Below, piece after piece: positions 19,627-29,073 of a DNA stretch of 64,000 nucleotides (position 1 is its first letter; each line of letters begins with the position of its first letter). The notes below the pieces were generated by a model. That model was not told the origin of the DNA. It ran no database searches and saw only the letters and a program-made list of their open reading frames with translations. The position numbers were made by a program, and so were the translations under genes. Source of the stretch: Kineococcus rhizosphaerae (GTDB lineage Bacteria > Actinomycetota > Actinomycetes > Actinomycetales > Kineococcaceae); assembly GCF_003002055.1 (NCBI RefSeq), contig NZ_PVZF01000001.1:248001-312000 (forward strand). Reading direction: 5' to 3'.

Positions 19627-19968
19627 GTGAGCGAGACCACCGCGGCGAGCGGTCCCACCCCGGCGGCCCTGGCCGACGTGGAGGAGGCCCTCAAGGACGT
19701 CGTCGACCCCGAGCTGGGGATCAACGTCGTCGACCTGGGCCTCATCTACGGCCTGACCGTCTCCGACGACAACGTCGCGACGATCGACATGACGCTGACC
19801 AGCGCGGCCTGCCCGCTGACCGACGTCATCGAGGACCAGACCGCGCAGGCCCTCACCGACGTCGTGGCCGACCACCGCATCAACTGGGTGTGGATGCCGC
19901 CGTGGGGCCCGGAGAAGATCACCGACGACGGGCGCGAGCAGCTGCGCGCGCTCGGCTTCAACGTCTGA
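19627..19968 (+). CDS. sufT: Metal-sulfur cluster assembly factor, DUF59/MIP18 family
   Basis: The 113-residue DUF59 protein has the motif DPELGINVVDLGLIYGL and the family cysteine segment TSAACPLTDVIEDQ. SufT-type proteins help mature iron-sulfur enzymes. The GTG start follows GAGGACTGGAGG. It is the last gene of the operon and is followed by a terminator. Confidence 0.92.
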   Translation: MSETTAASGPTPAALADVEEALKDVVDPELGINVVDLGLIYGLTVSDDNVATIDMTLTSAACPLTDVIEDQTAQALTDVVADHRINWVWMPPWGPEKITDDGREQLRALGFNV

Positions 19969-19979
19969 CCCACCCCCTC

Positions 19980-20011
19980 GCGGACCCCCGGAACTCGTTC
20001 CGGGGGTCCGC
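19980..20011. terminator. Terminator of the suf operon
   Basis: A 14-bp perfect stem (19980-19993 with 19998-20011) with a CTCG tetraloop begins 12 nt after the sufT stop. Confidence 0.88.
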
Positions 20012-20024
20012 TGCCGTGCGCCCG

Positions 20025-20030
20025 TAGACT
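20025..20030 (+). promoter_or_regulatory. -10-like box for the ABC-F gene
   Basis: TAGACT lies 44 nt before the ABC-F GTG, just after the suf terminator. A start near 20037 gives a leader of about 37 nt. Confidence 0.4.
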
Positions 20031-20073
20031 GGGCGCGAACCCCGTCCCGCACCTGAAGTGAGAGCCGCCCCCC

Positions 20074-21672
20074 GTGATCGTCGCCACCGACATCGAACTC
20101 CGAGCAGGAGCCCGCCTCCTGATGGAGGGGGTGAACTTCCGGGTCGCCGCCGGGGACCGCATCGGGCTCGTCGGCCGCAACGGCGCCGGCAAGACGACGC
20201 TGACCAAGGTCCTCGCCGGCGAGGGGCAGCCCGCCTCGGGCACCGTCACCCGCTCGGGCGAGATCGGCTACCTGCCGCAGGACCCGCGCGCCGGGGACCC
20301 CGAGATGCTGGCCCGCGACCGGATCCTGGCCGCGCGGGGCCTGGACGACATCACCGCCCGGCTGCGCAAGGCCGAGGTCGACATGGCCAGCGACGACCCC
20401 AAGGTCCGCGACAAGGCCATGGACCGCTACACCAAGCTCGACGCCCGGTTCGTGGCCCTCGGCGGGTACACCGCCGAGAGCGAGGCCGCCCGGATCTGCG
20501 CGAACCTCAACCTGCCCGACCGCATCCTCGACCAGCAGCTCAAGACGCTGTCGGGTGGTCAGCGCCGCCGCGTGGAGCTGGCCCGGATCCTCTTCTCGGC
20601 CAGCGAGACGCTGCTGCTGGACGAACCCACCAACCACCTCGACGCCGACTCCATCACCTGGCTGCGCGAGCACCTGAAGAACTACTCCGGCGGGCTCATC
20701 GTCATCAGCCACGACGTCGAGCTGCTCGAGGTCGTCGTCAACCGCGTCTTCCACCTCGACGCCAACCGCGCCACCATCGACCTCTACAACGTCGGGTGGA
20801 AGAACTACCTCAAGCAGCGCGAGACCGATGAGAAGCGCCGCGTGCGCGAACGCGCCAACGCCGAGAAGAAGGCCGGGACCCTGCTGCTGCAGGCCGCCAA
20901 GATGGGCGCCAAGGCCACCAAGGCCGTCGCCGCGCAGAACATGGCCAAGCGCGCCGAACGGCTCCTGGACGGCCTGGAGGACGTGCGCGTCCAGGACAAG
21001 GTCGCCAAGCTGCGCTTCCCCAAGCCCGCCCCCTGCGGCAAGACGCCGCTCATGGCCGAGGGCCTGTCGAAGTCCTACGGGTCGCTGGAGATCTTCACGG
21101 CCGTCGACCTGGCCATCGACCGCGGCTCGCGCGTGGTCATCCTCGGCCTCAACGGCGCCGGGAAGACGACGCTGCTGCGGATGCTCGGCGGCGTGGAGGA
21201 ACCCGACACCGGCCGGATCATCGGCGGTCACGGCGTCAAGATCGGGTACTACGCCCAGGAGCACGAGACCCTCGACCACGACCGCTCGGTCCTGGAGAAC
21301 ATGCGCTCGGCCTCGCCCGACCTCGACGACACCCGCGTGCGGACCGTGCTGGGCTCGTTCCTGTTCTCCGGCGAGGACGTCGACAAGCCCGCCGGGGTCC
21401 TGTCGGGCGGGGAGAAGACGCGGCTGGCGCTGGCCACGCTCGTGGTCTCCAGCGCCAACGTGCTGCTGCTGGACGAGCCCACCAACAACCTCGACCCCGC
21501 CTCGCGGGCCGAGATCCTCGACGCCCTCAAGCACTACGAGGGCGCCGTCGTGCTCGTCACGCACGACGAGGGGGCCGTGGAGGCGCTGGGGCCCGAGCGG
21601 GTCGTGCTGCTGCCGGACGGGGTCGAGGACCTGTGGAACGCGGAGTACGCGGAGCTGGTCTCGCTCGCCTGA
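20074..21672 (+). CDS. ABC-F family ATPase
   Basis: The 532-residue protein has two ABC modules and no membrane segment. Module 1 has GRNGAGKTT, LSGGQRRRVELA and LLLDEPTNHLD. Module 2 has GLNGAGKTT, LSGGEKTRLALA and LLLDEPTNNLD. A charged linker separates them (about residues 240-320). ABC-F proteins act on the ribosome as translation factors or in antibiotic protection; which role applies here cannot be told. It is followed by the small HTH gene, the same order as Rv1473-Rv1473A in M. tuberculosis. Confidence 0.94.
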   Translation: MIVATDIELRAGARLLMEGVNFRVAAGDRIGLVGRNGAGKTTLTKVLAGEGQPASGTVTRSGEIGYLPQDPRAGDPEMLARDRILAARGLDDITARLRKAEVDMASDDPKVRDKAMDRYTKLDARFVALGGYTAESEAARICANLNLPDRILDQQLKTLSGGQRRRVELARILFSASETLLLDEPTNHLDADSITWLREHLKNYSGGLIVISHDVELLEVVVNRVFHLDANRATIDLYNVGWKNYLKQRETDEKRRVRERANAEKKAGTLLLQAAKMGAKATKAVAAQNMAKRAERLLDGLEDVRVQDKVAKLRFPKPAPCGKTPLMAEGLSKSYGSLEIFTAVDLAIDRGSRVVILGLNGAGKTTLLRMLGGVEEPDTGRIIGGHGVKIGYYAQEHETLDHDRSVLENMRSASPDLDDTRVRTVLGSFLFSGEDVDKPAGVLSGGEKTRLALATLVVSSANVLLLDEPTNNLDPASRAEILDALKHYEGAVVLVTHDEGAVEALGPERVVLLPDGVEDLWNAEYAELVSLA

Positions 21673-21727
21673 GCCTCGGGCGGTGTCGCGCTGCGGCTCG
21701 TGCGGTGCCGTGGTGGGGTGCGCGGCC

Positions 21728-21844
21728 GGGCGCCGATGGGGTGGGGGTCCCGGACTCTCCGTTCGCGCCGGCTCCTCGCGTCGCCTCGCCTGCTGGCGTC
21801 AGCGCTCACTCCGGACGTCCGGGACCCCCACCCCGTCGGCGCCC
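21728..21844. repeat. 27-bp inverted repeat after the ABC-F gene
   Basis: Bases 21728-21754 are complementary to 21818-21844 with one difference that still allows a G-U pair. The 63-nt spacer includes the 12-bp palindrome CCGGACGTCCGG (21811-21822) touching the right arm. It begins 56 nt after the stop. It could be a large terminator, a structured RNA or a dispersed element. The 21673-22029 gap holds no recognisable gene. Confidence 0.8.
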
Positions 21845-21900
21845 TCCCGGGTCGCCGCAGTGCGTGGTCCGGCAGTGCCTCCCTGCGGGACGTCGGTCTC

Positions 21901-21920
21901 CCGCCGTCCGGGGACGGCGG
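21901..21920. repeat. Short perfect hairpin in the ABC-F/HTH gap
   Basis: CCGCCGTCC and GGACGGCGG form a 9-bp stem around two G residues. Just downstream GGATCA-G-TGATCC (21935-21947) is a second perfect palindrome. Either could be an operator for the HTH protein encoded next, or a processing site. There is no direct evidence for either. Confidence 0.45.
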
Positions 21921-22029
21921 CGGTGATCACGGACGGATCAGTGATCCGGCTGTTCGACTGGCCAGGACGGCGCTGAATGGTGACCATGGTGAGGGTCTGA
22001 GGTCGACAGCGACGGTGGAGGAGGTCGGG

Positions 22030-22248
22030 GTGACCGAGACGATCAAGCGGGGAACCCGGTTGAGCGGGACCGAGCGGGAACAGCTCGCCGACGAGCTGAC
22101 CAAGGGGTACGCCGAGGGCAAGAGCATCCGCGCTCTGGCCGAGGAGACGGGACGGTCCTACGGGTTCGTGCACCGCCTGCTCAGCGAGAACGACGTGACG
22201 CTGCGCAGCCGCGGTGGGGCGACGAGGGGACGGGCCCGCCAGGTCTGA
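22030..22248 (+). CDS. Small helix-turn-helix protein conserved in actinobacteria
   Basis: The 72-residue protein is one helix-turn-helix (KSIRALAEETGRSYGFVHRLLSE) followed by a basic Gly/Arg tail. Near-identical small proteins occur throughout Actinobacteria, often after an ABC-F gene. The GTG at 22030 has the strong ribosome binding site GGAGGAGG; the frame is open upstream but that part is low-complexity. It is probably a DNA-binding regulator; its target is unknown. Confidence 0.88.
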   Translation: MTETIKRGTRLSGTEREQLADELTKGYAEGKSIRALAEETGRSYGFVHRLLSENDVTLRSRGGATRGRARQV

Positions 22249-22284
22249 GACCGGGCCCACCCCCACGACGGGGTCCCGGCCGTT

Positions 22285-23037
22285 CTACAGCGAGCGGTCG
22301 GTGCCCCCGTCCACCGTCAGCGACGCACCGGTGATGTAGCTGGCGGCGGGGGACAGCAGGAAGACCGCCGCGCGGGCGAACTCGTGCGGCAGGCCGGCCC
22401 GGCGCAGCGGGATGGTCTCGAGCAGTTCGGTGGCCAGGTCGTCGGAGTCCTCGAACTCCAGCGGCGAGCTGGAGTCCACGTGCCCGGCGAGCAGGTTGTT
22501 GATGCGGACCCCCCGGGGGCCGAGCTCGTCGGCCAGGGCCTTGGCGGCCATCGCCAGCCCGGGACGCAGGCCGTTGGCGACCCCGGCGTCCATGACGGGG
22601 GTGCGAACCGTGCTGGACAGCAGCAGCACCATCGAGGCGCCCTCGGCCGTGGCGGCCTTGCCGACCGAGCGGGCCAGGCGCAGCGGACCCAGCAGGCTGG
22701 ACTCGAACGCCTCGCGCCAGGCCCCGTCGGCGGCCTCCAGGACGCTGGAGGTGGGTGGGGTGCCGCAGGAGATGACGGCCCCGTCCAGGCGCCCGAAGCG
22801 GGCGTTGGCGGCGGCGACGAGGCGGGTCTCGGTGCCGGGGTCGGAGATGTCCCCGGGGACCAGCAGGATCCGCGACGGATCGCCGATGCCGGGGGCCACG
22901 GCGGCCAGCTCGTCCTCGTCCCCGGAGTGCAGCACGAGCAGCGCTCCCTCGTCGGCGAGCACCCGCGCGCACTCCAGGCCGAGACCGGTGGACGCACCGG
23001 AGACGATGTACACGCGGTCGCTGAGGCCCAAGTCCAT
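22285..23037 (-). CDS. SDR-family protein lacking the catalytic tyrosine
   Basis: The 250-residue Rossmann protein has the cofactor loop SGASTGLGLE and the SDR C-terminus SYITGASLTVDGGTDRSL. Where YxxxK is expected it reads AMAAK, so the proton-donor Tyr is Ala, while the Ser (LLLSSTV) and Lys remain. It may bind NAD(P) without normal dehydrogenase activity. The ATG at 23037 starts the domain; an in-frame ATG at 23079 is possible and neither has a ribosome binding site. GATTC-TGG-GAATC lies just upstream. Confidence 0.85.
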   Translation of the reverse strand: MDLGLSDRVYIVSGASTGLGLECARVLADEGALLVLHSGDEDELAAVAPGIGDPSRILLVPGDISDPGTETRLVAAANARFGRLDGAVISCGTPPTSSVLEAADGAWREAFESSLLGPLRLARSVGKAATAEGASMVLLLSSTVRTPVMDAGVANGLRPGLAMAAKALADELGPRGVRINNLLAGHVDSSSPLEFEDSDDLATELLETIPLRRAGLPHEFARAAVFLLSPAASYITGASLTVDGGTDRSL

Positions 23038-23101
23038 GCGGACATTGTTGCGCAGAGTGGCCGGTGAGACACACAGCATGATCGGAAGCACCCGAACGGG
23101 C

Positions 23102-23114
23102 GATTCTGGGAATC
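23102..23114. promoter_or_regulatory. Possible operator upstream of the SDR gene
   Basis: GATTC-TGG-GAATC is a perfect 5-bp inverted repeat with a 3-nt spacer, between the SDR start and the end of the SURF1 gene. Its position suits a repressor site; the regulator is unknown. Confidence 0.35.
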
Positions 23115-23137
23115 CTCTCGCCGGGGAGAAGGGCAGG

Positions 23138-24085
23138 TCAGAGCCGGTCGACGGCGTCCAGTTCGGCGTCCTCGGCGGCCTCGTCGAGGCCCTCGCGCCG
23201 GCGGCGGCGGGCCTGCTCGGGACTCTCGCGGGCGCTCTCGCGGCCGTTCCCGACCGGGCCCGTGCTCCTCGTGCCGCTCTCGTCGGCTCCGCCGGCACCC
23301 ACCGGCCCGGGCTCGGCCGAGCCCTCCGAACCCTCGGCCCTCGCCGCCAGCTCGCGCCGGCCGGCCACGACCCACACCACCAGGGCCGTCAGGGCGAACC
23401 CGAACCACTGCACGGTGTAGGCCAGGTGCGGCCCTTCGTCGACGTCCGGGCGGACGGCCGCCGCGGGGGCGTCGGCGGGCGCGGGCGTCTCGGTGGCCAG
23501 CAGCGCGTACCCGTCCAGCAGCCGCGGGGCGCCCGAGGCGGGCGAGCCGTCGGCCACGGCCCGGGTCACGCTGTCGCGGGCGATCGAGGCGACCTGCCCG
23601 CCGGGGACCGAGCCGCGCTTGTCGCTCTCCCACCGGCGCAACCGCGCGGTCACCGTCACCTCCCCGGACGGCGGGGCCGGGACGGTGTCGGGCTGGTCGG
23701 AGTCGGACCCGGCGGGCAGCCAGCCGCGGTCGACCAGCAGGGCCGTGCCGTCGGAGAGCACGAGGGGGACGAGGACCTCGTAGCCGAACTGCTCGTCCCG
23801 GGGGCGGTTGCGCACCAGCACCGTCGCGTCGGCGTCGTAGCGCCCGCTCACCCGCACCGGCGTCCACACCCGTGCCGGGCTGAGCTGCGTCCCGGCGGGC
23901 AGCACCGACGTCACGTCGACGGGGGCCGCGTCGTAGTTGCGCACCAGCGGGGCGTTGGCCGCCAGGCGCTCCTCGCGCCGGTGCCACTGCCAGCGGCCCA
24001 GCAGGCAACACACCAGGGCGATCAGGATCGCCACGGCCAGGCCGCGCAGCCACCTGGGCTCGCGCAGCAGTCGCAGGACGTTCAC
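23138..24085 (-). CDS. SURF1-family cytochrome oxidase biogenesis protein
   Basis: The 315-residue membrane protein has an N-terminal helix (about residues 14-30) ending in the SURF1 motif LGRWQWHRREER, an outer domain with LVDRGWLPAG, and a second helix (TVQWFGFALTALVVWVVAGRR). SURF1 proteins assist heme a insertion into cytochrome c oxidase, in keeping with ctaB elsewhere in the window. About 60 residues after the second helix form a charged, low-complexity cytoplasmic tail not typical of the family. Confidence 0.94.
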   Translation of the reverse strand: MNVLRLLREPRWLRGLAVAILIALVCCLLGRWQWHRREERLAANAPLVRNYDAAPVDVTSVLPAGTQLSPARVWTPVRVSGRYDADATVLVRNRPRDEQFGYEVLVPLVLSDGTALLVDRGWLPAGSDSDQPDTVPAPPSGEVTVTARLRRWESDKRGSVPGGQVASIARDSVTRAVADGSPASGAPRLLDGYALLATETPAPADAPAAAVRPDVDEGPHLAYTVQWFGFALTALVVWVVAGRRELAARAEGSEGSAEPGPVGAGGADESGTRSTGPVGNGRESARESPEQARRRRREGLDEAAEDAELDAVDRL

Positions 24086-24136
24086 CGGGTCAGTGCCCGT
24101 CCCGCCGCGTCCCCGGCACGCGTGCCGCCGACGGTC

Positions 24137-24403
24137 TCAGGGGCGCAGCTGCGCGACCTCGACGACCTCGCGCAGGAACCCGCGGGCGCCGAGGAACTGC
24201 GAGAGGTGCTCGCGGTGCTCGGTGCACGCCAGCCACGTCTTGCGGCGCTCAGGGGTGTGCAGGCTCGGGTTGTTCCACAGCAGGCCGAAGTCGGCGGGGT
24301 GGGTGCACCCCCGCGCGCTGCAGACGAAGTCGGACGGTGGTTCGTGCAGGGACGTGGCCGACGAGTAGGCAGACGTTCCCCGGGACTGCACGCGAGGTTC
24401 CAC
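24137..24403 (-). CDS. Conserved actinobacterial hypothetical protein with Cys motif
   Basis: The 88-residue protein has two Cys near its start (VCSARGC), the core WNNPSLHTPERRKTWLACTEHREHLSQFL, and the end ARGFLREVVEVA. The Cys/His spacing suggests a small metal-binding fold. Similar proteins occur beside SURF1 in other actinobacteria. The function is unknown. The GTG at 24403 is the assumed start. Confidence 0.75.
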   Translation of the reverse strand: MEPRVQSRGTSAYSSATSLHEPPSDFVCSARGCTHPADFGLLWNNPSLHTPERRKTWLACTEHREHLSQFLGARGFLREVVEVAQLRP

Positions 24404-24486
24404 GGCCTCAGCATGGCACCGGACCGGCGGCTGTCCAAGCGGTGAACCGCCGGTGTCGCGCAGCTGTCGTGCGGCTGTGCGCCACC

Positions 24487-24834
24487 TCAGCGGTCATCGC
24501 GCGGGGAGTGGATCCCGGTGATCTTCGCCTCGAGCGCGGGCAGGTCCCGCGGGGCCGGGGGTTCGGCCGGGGTGACGTCGAACGACTCCGGCCGCGGTCC
24601 GCGCGACTCGCGGCCGGCGTTGGCCAGCACGACGGCGATGTAGGGCAGGAAGACCGCACCGGCCACGAACAGCCAGCGTGACCAGTGGTCGATGAAGGCG
24701 AAGCAGATCACGCAGATCGTGCGGATCACCATGGAGATCACGTACTTGCGGTAACGGACGCCGATGTCGTCGGTCTGGGAGGTCGGGGCGTCGGTGATCC
24801 GGTACGTCCCGTCCTGGGTTCCCTGCTCCTGCAC
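24487..24834 (-). CDS. DUF3099 family membrane protein
   Basis: The 115-residue protein has an N-terminal segment with YRITDAPTSQTDDIGVRYRKY, which is the DUF3099 core, then two hydrophobic helices (about residues 35-52 and 57-75) and a polar tail. The GTG at 24834 follows GGGAG; a start at 24855 adds seven residues. Function unknown. It is divergent from fabG, with about 47 bp between the start codons. Confidence 0.82.
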   Translation of the reverse strand: MQEQGTQDGTYRITDAPTSQTDDIGVRYRKYVISMVIRTICVICFAFIDHWSRWLFVAGAVFLPYIAVVLANAGRESRGPRPESFDVTPAEPPAPRDLPALEAKITGIHSPRDDR

Positions 24835-24867
24835 GCTCCCACGGTAAGCCCGCATCGGCCGGTGCGT

Positions 24868-24881
24868 TACGTTGAACGACC

Positions 24882-24884
<3 letters not shown>
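24868..24884 (+). promoter_or_regulatory. Leaderless promoter of fabG
   Basis: TACGTT at 24868-24873 is followed after 8 nt by the fabG GTG. No ribosome binding site is present. Confidence 0.45.
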
Positions 24885-25607
<723 letters not shown>

Positions 25608-25715
25608 GTGCCCGGCCCCTCCGGCGGGCGCAAGCTCGCGGTCCTGGGCGGGCTGATGGTCCTGTTCATCGCCGCGCTCGCCCTGCTGTCCACGTGGGCG
25701 CTCAACCGCGGGTGA
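25608..25715 (+). CDS. 35-residue single-pass membrane peptide
   Basis: A GTG immediately after the fabG stop opens 35 codons: a short polar basic start (PGPSGGRK), then a hydrophobic stretch of about 20 residues (LAVLGGLMVLFIAALALLS) and WALNRG. This is a one-helix peptide. It overlaps the 3' end of serB by 14 bp on the other strand. It is probably cotranscribed with fabG; the function is unknown. Confidence 0.6.
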   Translation: MPGPSGGRKLAVLGGLMVLFIAALALLSTWALNRG

Positions 25716-26916
25716 GCGTCCCGCCCAGGGCGGCGTCGGCCAAGTCGGCGTCCTCGACGTCGTCGCGGGTGATGCCCAGCAGCGGCAGGACGGCGTCGAG
25801 GTAGGGCACGTTCAGCGCGGCGTCGGCCTGGGCCCGCACGACGGGTTTGGCGTTGAACGCGATCCCCAGCCCCGCCGCGCCGATCATGTCGAGGTCGTTG
25901 GCGCCGTCACCGATGGCGACGGTGCGGTGCAGCGGCAGCCCCTCGGCGGCGGCGAACTCGCGCAGCGCCGTGGCCTTCGCGGCCCGGTCCACGACCGGGC
26001 CCACCACGCGCCCGGTGAAGCGCCCGTGCACGACCTGCAGCCGGTTGGCCCGCACGTGGGCGATGCCCAGCTCGGCGGCCAGCGGGCCCACGACCTCCAG
26101 GAAACCCCCCGAGACCAGCGCCAGGGTGAACCCGAGCCGGTGCAGGGTGCGGCACAGGGTGCGGGCACCGGGGGTCAGTTCCACGGCCTCGCGCACGGCC
26201 GCCACGACCGAGACGTCCAGCCCCTCCAGGCAGGCGACGCGCTCGCGCAGCGAGGCGGTGAAGTCGATCTCGCCGCGCATGGCGCGCTCGGTGACGGCCG
26301 CGACCTCGGCCTCGCGCCCGGCGTGGGCCGCCAGCAGTTCGATGACCTCCTGGCGGATGAGGGTGGAGTCGACGTCCATGACGACCAGCCGCCGGCCCAT
26401 CCGGGCCAGGCCGGCGGGGGAGACGGCGGCGTCCAAGCCGTGCCGGCTCGCCTCGCTCGCCAGGGTGCGGCGCAGTCGCAGGACGTCGGCGGCGCTGCCG
26501 CGGGTGGACACGTCCAGCTCCAGGCTCGTGACCGGTTCGGACGACATCCGCCGGATGCGGTCGACGTTGGCGCCTGCGTCGGCCAGGACGGTGGTGATGC
26601 GCGCCACGGCCGCCGGGCGCAGCGGGGCGCCCAGCAGAGTCACGTGCAGCCGGCGCGGACGTTCGGCGGCGATGGGTTGCGGTGCGCTGCAGTGGATCCG
26701 CAGACCCTCCAGGCGCAGCCCGGCGACCGTGGCGCGCACGGCGTCCTCGGCCGTCGTCAGCACCGACAGCGTCAGGACGCCGCCCGCGACGACCTGCTCG
26801 ACGTCCAGGACCTCGGCCCCGGTGCCGTCGAGCGCGGCGAACAGGGCCGAGGTCACCCCGGGGCGGTCCGGGCCGGTGACGGTCACGAGCACGCTGTCGG
26901 GCGGGTGGTTCAGCAC
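25702..26916 (-). CDS. serB: Phosphoserine phosphatase with N-terminal ACT domains
   Basis: The 404-residue protein catalyses the last step of serine synthesis. Residues 1-165 form two ACT-like domains (VTVTGPDRPGVTSALF near the start). The HAD domain has MDVDSTLI with the nucleophile Asp, SGGF, and GDGANDLDMI. ACT domains suggest feedback control by an amino acid, as in mycobacterial SerB2. The start has no strong ribosome binding site. Confidence 0.94.
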   Translation of the reverse strand: MLNHPPDSVLVTVTGPDRPGVTSALFAALDGTGAEVLDVEQVVAGGVLTLSVLTTAEDAVRATVAGLRLEGLRIHCSAPQPIAAERPRRLHVTLLGAPLRPAAVARITTVLADAGANVDRIRRMSSEPVTSLELDVSTRGSAADVLRLRRTLASEASRHGLDAAVSPAGLARMGRRLVVMDVDSTLIRQEVIELLAAHAGREAEVAAVTERAMRGEIDFTASLRERVACLEGLDVSVVAAVREAVELTPGARTLCRTLHRLGFTLALVSGGFLEVVGPLAAELGIAHVRANRLQVVHGRFTGRVVGPVVDRAAKATALREFAAAEGLPLHRTVAIGDGANDLDMIGAAGLGIAFNAKPVVRAQADAALNVPYLDAVLPLLGITRDDVEDADLADAALGGTLTRG

Positions 26917-26943
26917 GCCCGTGACCCTACCGGGGAGGGGTTC

Positions 26944-27756
26944 TCAGCCGTTCTTGCCGTCGCGCCAGGCGACCAGCTCGGCGAGCACCGACAGGTCGTA
27001 GTCGGGCCCGTTGACGCCGATGGTGAACAGCCGGGCCCCCGCGGCGTGCAGCGCCTCGGCCTGCTCGACGTTCTCCACCCCGACCGACAGCTCGATCTCG
27101 CCCGGGTCGCGGCCGATCTCGGCGCAGCGTTCGCCGAGGACCCCGACCTTGCGGGTGAAGGTCTCCACGTCGGAGAAGGAGTGCCAGATGTCGGCGTGCT
27201 TGGCGACCAGCCGCAGCGTCTTCTGCTCCCCGCCGCCGCCGATGAGGACGGGGACCTTGCGCGTCGGACCCGGGTTCAGCTTGCCCAGGCGCGACTCGAT
27301 GCGCGGCAGGTCGTCGCGCAGCTGGTTCAGCCGGCCGCCGGCGGTGCCGAACTCGTAGCCGTACTCGTCGTAGTCCTTCTCGAACCAGCCCGAGCCGATC
27401 CCGAGGATCAGCCGGCCCGTGCCGGAGTCGTGGGCCGAGACGTGGTCGACGGTGCGGGCCATGTCGGCCAGCAGTTCGGGGTTGCGGTAGCTGTTGCAGG
27501 AGACCAGAGCGCCGATCTCGATGCGGCGGGTGGCCTCGGCCCAGGCGGCGAGCATCGTCCAGCACTCGAAGTGCAGGCCGTCGGGGTCTCCGTACAGGGG
27601 GTAGAAGTGGTCCCAGTTGAACGCGATGTCCGCCCCGATCTCCTCCGCGCGCGCGGCGGCGGCGCGGATCGCGGGGTACGGGGCGTGCTGCGGCTGGATC
27701 TGCACGCCGATGCGCGTGGGCCGTTCCTGCGGGCTCTGGCCGGTGGTGGTGCTCAC
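26944..27756 (-). CDS. LLM-class F420-dependent oxidoreductase
   Basis: The 270-residue luciferase-like TIM-barrel protein has [21 protein letters not shown] and [21 protein letters not shown], features of the actinobacterial F420-binding LLM group. The substrate is unknown. The GTG at 27756 overlaps the glgC stop as GTGA, so it is translated with glgC, although no link to glycogen is known. Confidence 0.88.
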   Translation of the reverse strand: MSTTTGQSPQERPTRIGVQIQPQHAPYPAIRAAAARAEEIGADIAFNWDHFYPLYGDPDGLHFECWTMLAAWAEATRRIEIGALVSCNSYRNPELLADMARTVDHVSAHDSGTGRLILGIGSGWFEKDYDEYGYEFGTAGGRLNQLRDDLPRIESRLGKLNPGPTRKVPVLIGGGGEQKTLRLVAKHADIWHSFSDVETFTRKVGVLGERCAEIGRDPGEIELSVGVENVEQAEALHAAGARLFTIGVNGPDYDLSVLAELVAWRDGKNG

Positions 27757-28988
27757 GAGATGGTCTGTCCCTTCCCGACGACGGTGATGCCCGAGGGGGT
27801 GACGTGGAAACCCCGGGCGCGGTCCTCCTCGGCGTCGACCCCGATGCGGGCGTCGTCGGGGATGGTGACGAACTTGTCGACGATGGCGCGCTGGACCACG
27901 GCGTGCCGGCCGACCTTGACGCCGTCCATGAGGACGGACTCCGACACGTGCGCCCAGGAGTCCAGGCGCACGTTGGGGGAGACGACCGACTTCTCCACCA
28001 GCGCACCGGAGACGACCGTGCCCTGGCTGATGATGGAGTTCACGGCGTGCCCGTACGTGCCCTGCCAGCCGTGGACGAACTTCGCCGGCGGGTAGAAGTC
28101 CTGCGCGGCGACGATGGGCCACTCGTAGTTGTAGAGGTTGAACACCGGCAGCACCGAGATGAGGTCCATCTGCGCCTCGAAGTAGGCGTCCAGCGTCCCC
28201 ACGTCGCGCCAGTAGGCGCGGTCGCGGTCGGTGGCCCCGGGGACCTCGTTGTCCTTGAAGTCGTACACCGAGGCCAGGCCGCGCTCGACGAAGCTGGGGA
28301 CGATGTCGCCGCCCATGTCGTGCTTGGAGTCCTCGCGCTCGGCGTCGCGGGTGACGGCCTCGACGAGGGCGTCGGCGTCGAACACGTAGTTGCCCATCGA
28401 GGCCAGGACCTCGTGGGGGGAGTCGTCCAGGCCCTTGGGGTCCTTGGGTTTCTCCAGGAACTCCGCGATCTTGTTCGAACCGTGTTCGGTCTGGATGACC
28501 CCGAACTGGTCGGCCAGCGAGATGGGCTGGCGGATCGCGGCGACGGTGCACGGCGAGCCCGACGCGACGTGGGCGTCGACCATCTGGGAGAAGTCCATCC
28601 GGTACACGTGGTCGGCGCCGACCACGACGACGATGTCGGGCCGCTCGTCGCTGATGAGGTTCAGCGACTGGTAGATGGCGTCGGCCGACCCCGCGTACCA
28701 GCGCTGGCCCACGCGCTGCTGGGCGGGGACGGAGGCGATGTAGGAACCGAACAGGTTCGACATGCGCCAGTTCTGCGAGAGGTGGCGGTCCAGGGAGTGC
28801 GACTTGTACTGGGTCAGCACGACGATCTTGCGGTAGGCGGCGTTCACCAGGTTCGACAGGGCGAAGTCGATGAGCCGGTAGGTGCCCCCGAAGGGCACGG
28901 CGGGTTTGGCCCGGTCCGCGGTGAGTGGCATGAGCCGTTTGCCCTCCCCGCCGGCGAGGACGATCGCGAGGACGTTCGGAGTAGCCAC
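27753..28988 (-). CDS. glgC: Glucose-1-phosphate adenylyltransferase
   Basis: The 411-residue enzyme makes ADP-glucose for glycogen or maltose 1-phosphate synthesis. It has [20 protein letters not shown], the substrate loop EFLEKPKDP and a C-terminal left-handed beta-helix. The GTG at 28988 lies 7 nt after TAGTGT and appears leaderless. It is divergent from glgA, as in M. tuberculosis. Confidence 0.96.
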   Translation of the reverse strand: MATPNVLAIVLAGGEGKRLMPLTADRAKPAVPFGGTYRLIDFALSNLVNAAYRKIVVLTQYKSHSLDRHLSQNWRMSNLFGSYIASVPAQQRVGQRWYAGSADAIYQSLNLISDERPDIVVVVGADHVYRMDFSQMVDAHVASGSPCTVAAIRQPISLADQFGVIQTEHGSNKIAEFLEKPKDPKGLDDSPHEVLASMGNYVFDADALVEAVTRDAEREDSKHDMGGDIVPSFVERGLASVYDFKDNEVPGATDRDRAYWRDVGTLDAYFEAQMDLISVLPVFNLYNYEWPIVAAQDFYPPAKFVHGWQGTYGHAVNSIISQGTVVSGALVEKSVVSPNVRLDSWAHVSESVLMDGVKVGRHAVVQRAIVDKFVTIPDDARIGVDAEEDRARGFHVTPSGITVVGKGQTIS

Positions 28989-29015
28989 GAGGGGCACACT
29001 AGGCCCCAGTAGGGT
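28986..29015. promoter_or_regulatory. Divergent glgC/glgA promoter region
   Basis: TAGTGT on the minus strand (29001-28996) ends 7 nt before the glgC GTG. TAGGGT on the plus strand (29010-29015) would give glgA a leader of about 50 nt with a ribosome binding site. The two -10-like boxes are only 8 bp apart, so the polymerases would compete for this site. Confidence 0.5.
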
Positions 29016-29073
29016 GGGTTGCCCATCAGGTCCGGCGGTGTCGCCGCGACCGGTTTGCGGGAAGGGGAGTTCG

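Noticed and set aside
21700-22029. N-terminal extension of the HTH protein by 110 codons
   Set aside because: The frame is open, but it reads through the 27-bp inverted repeat, has no protein-like sequence, and a strong ribosome binding site precedes GTG 22030.
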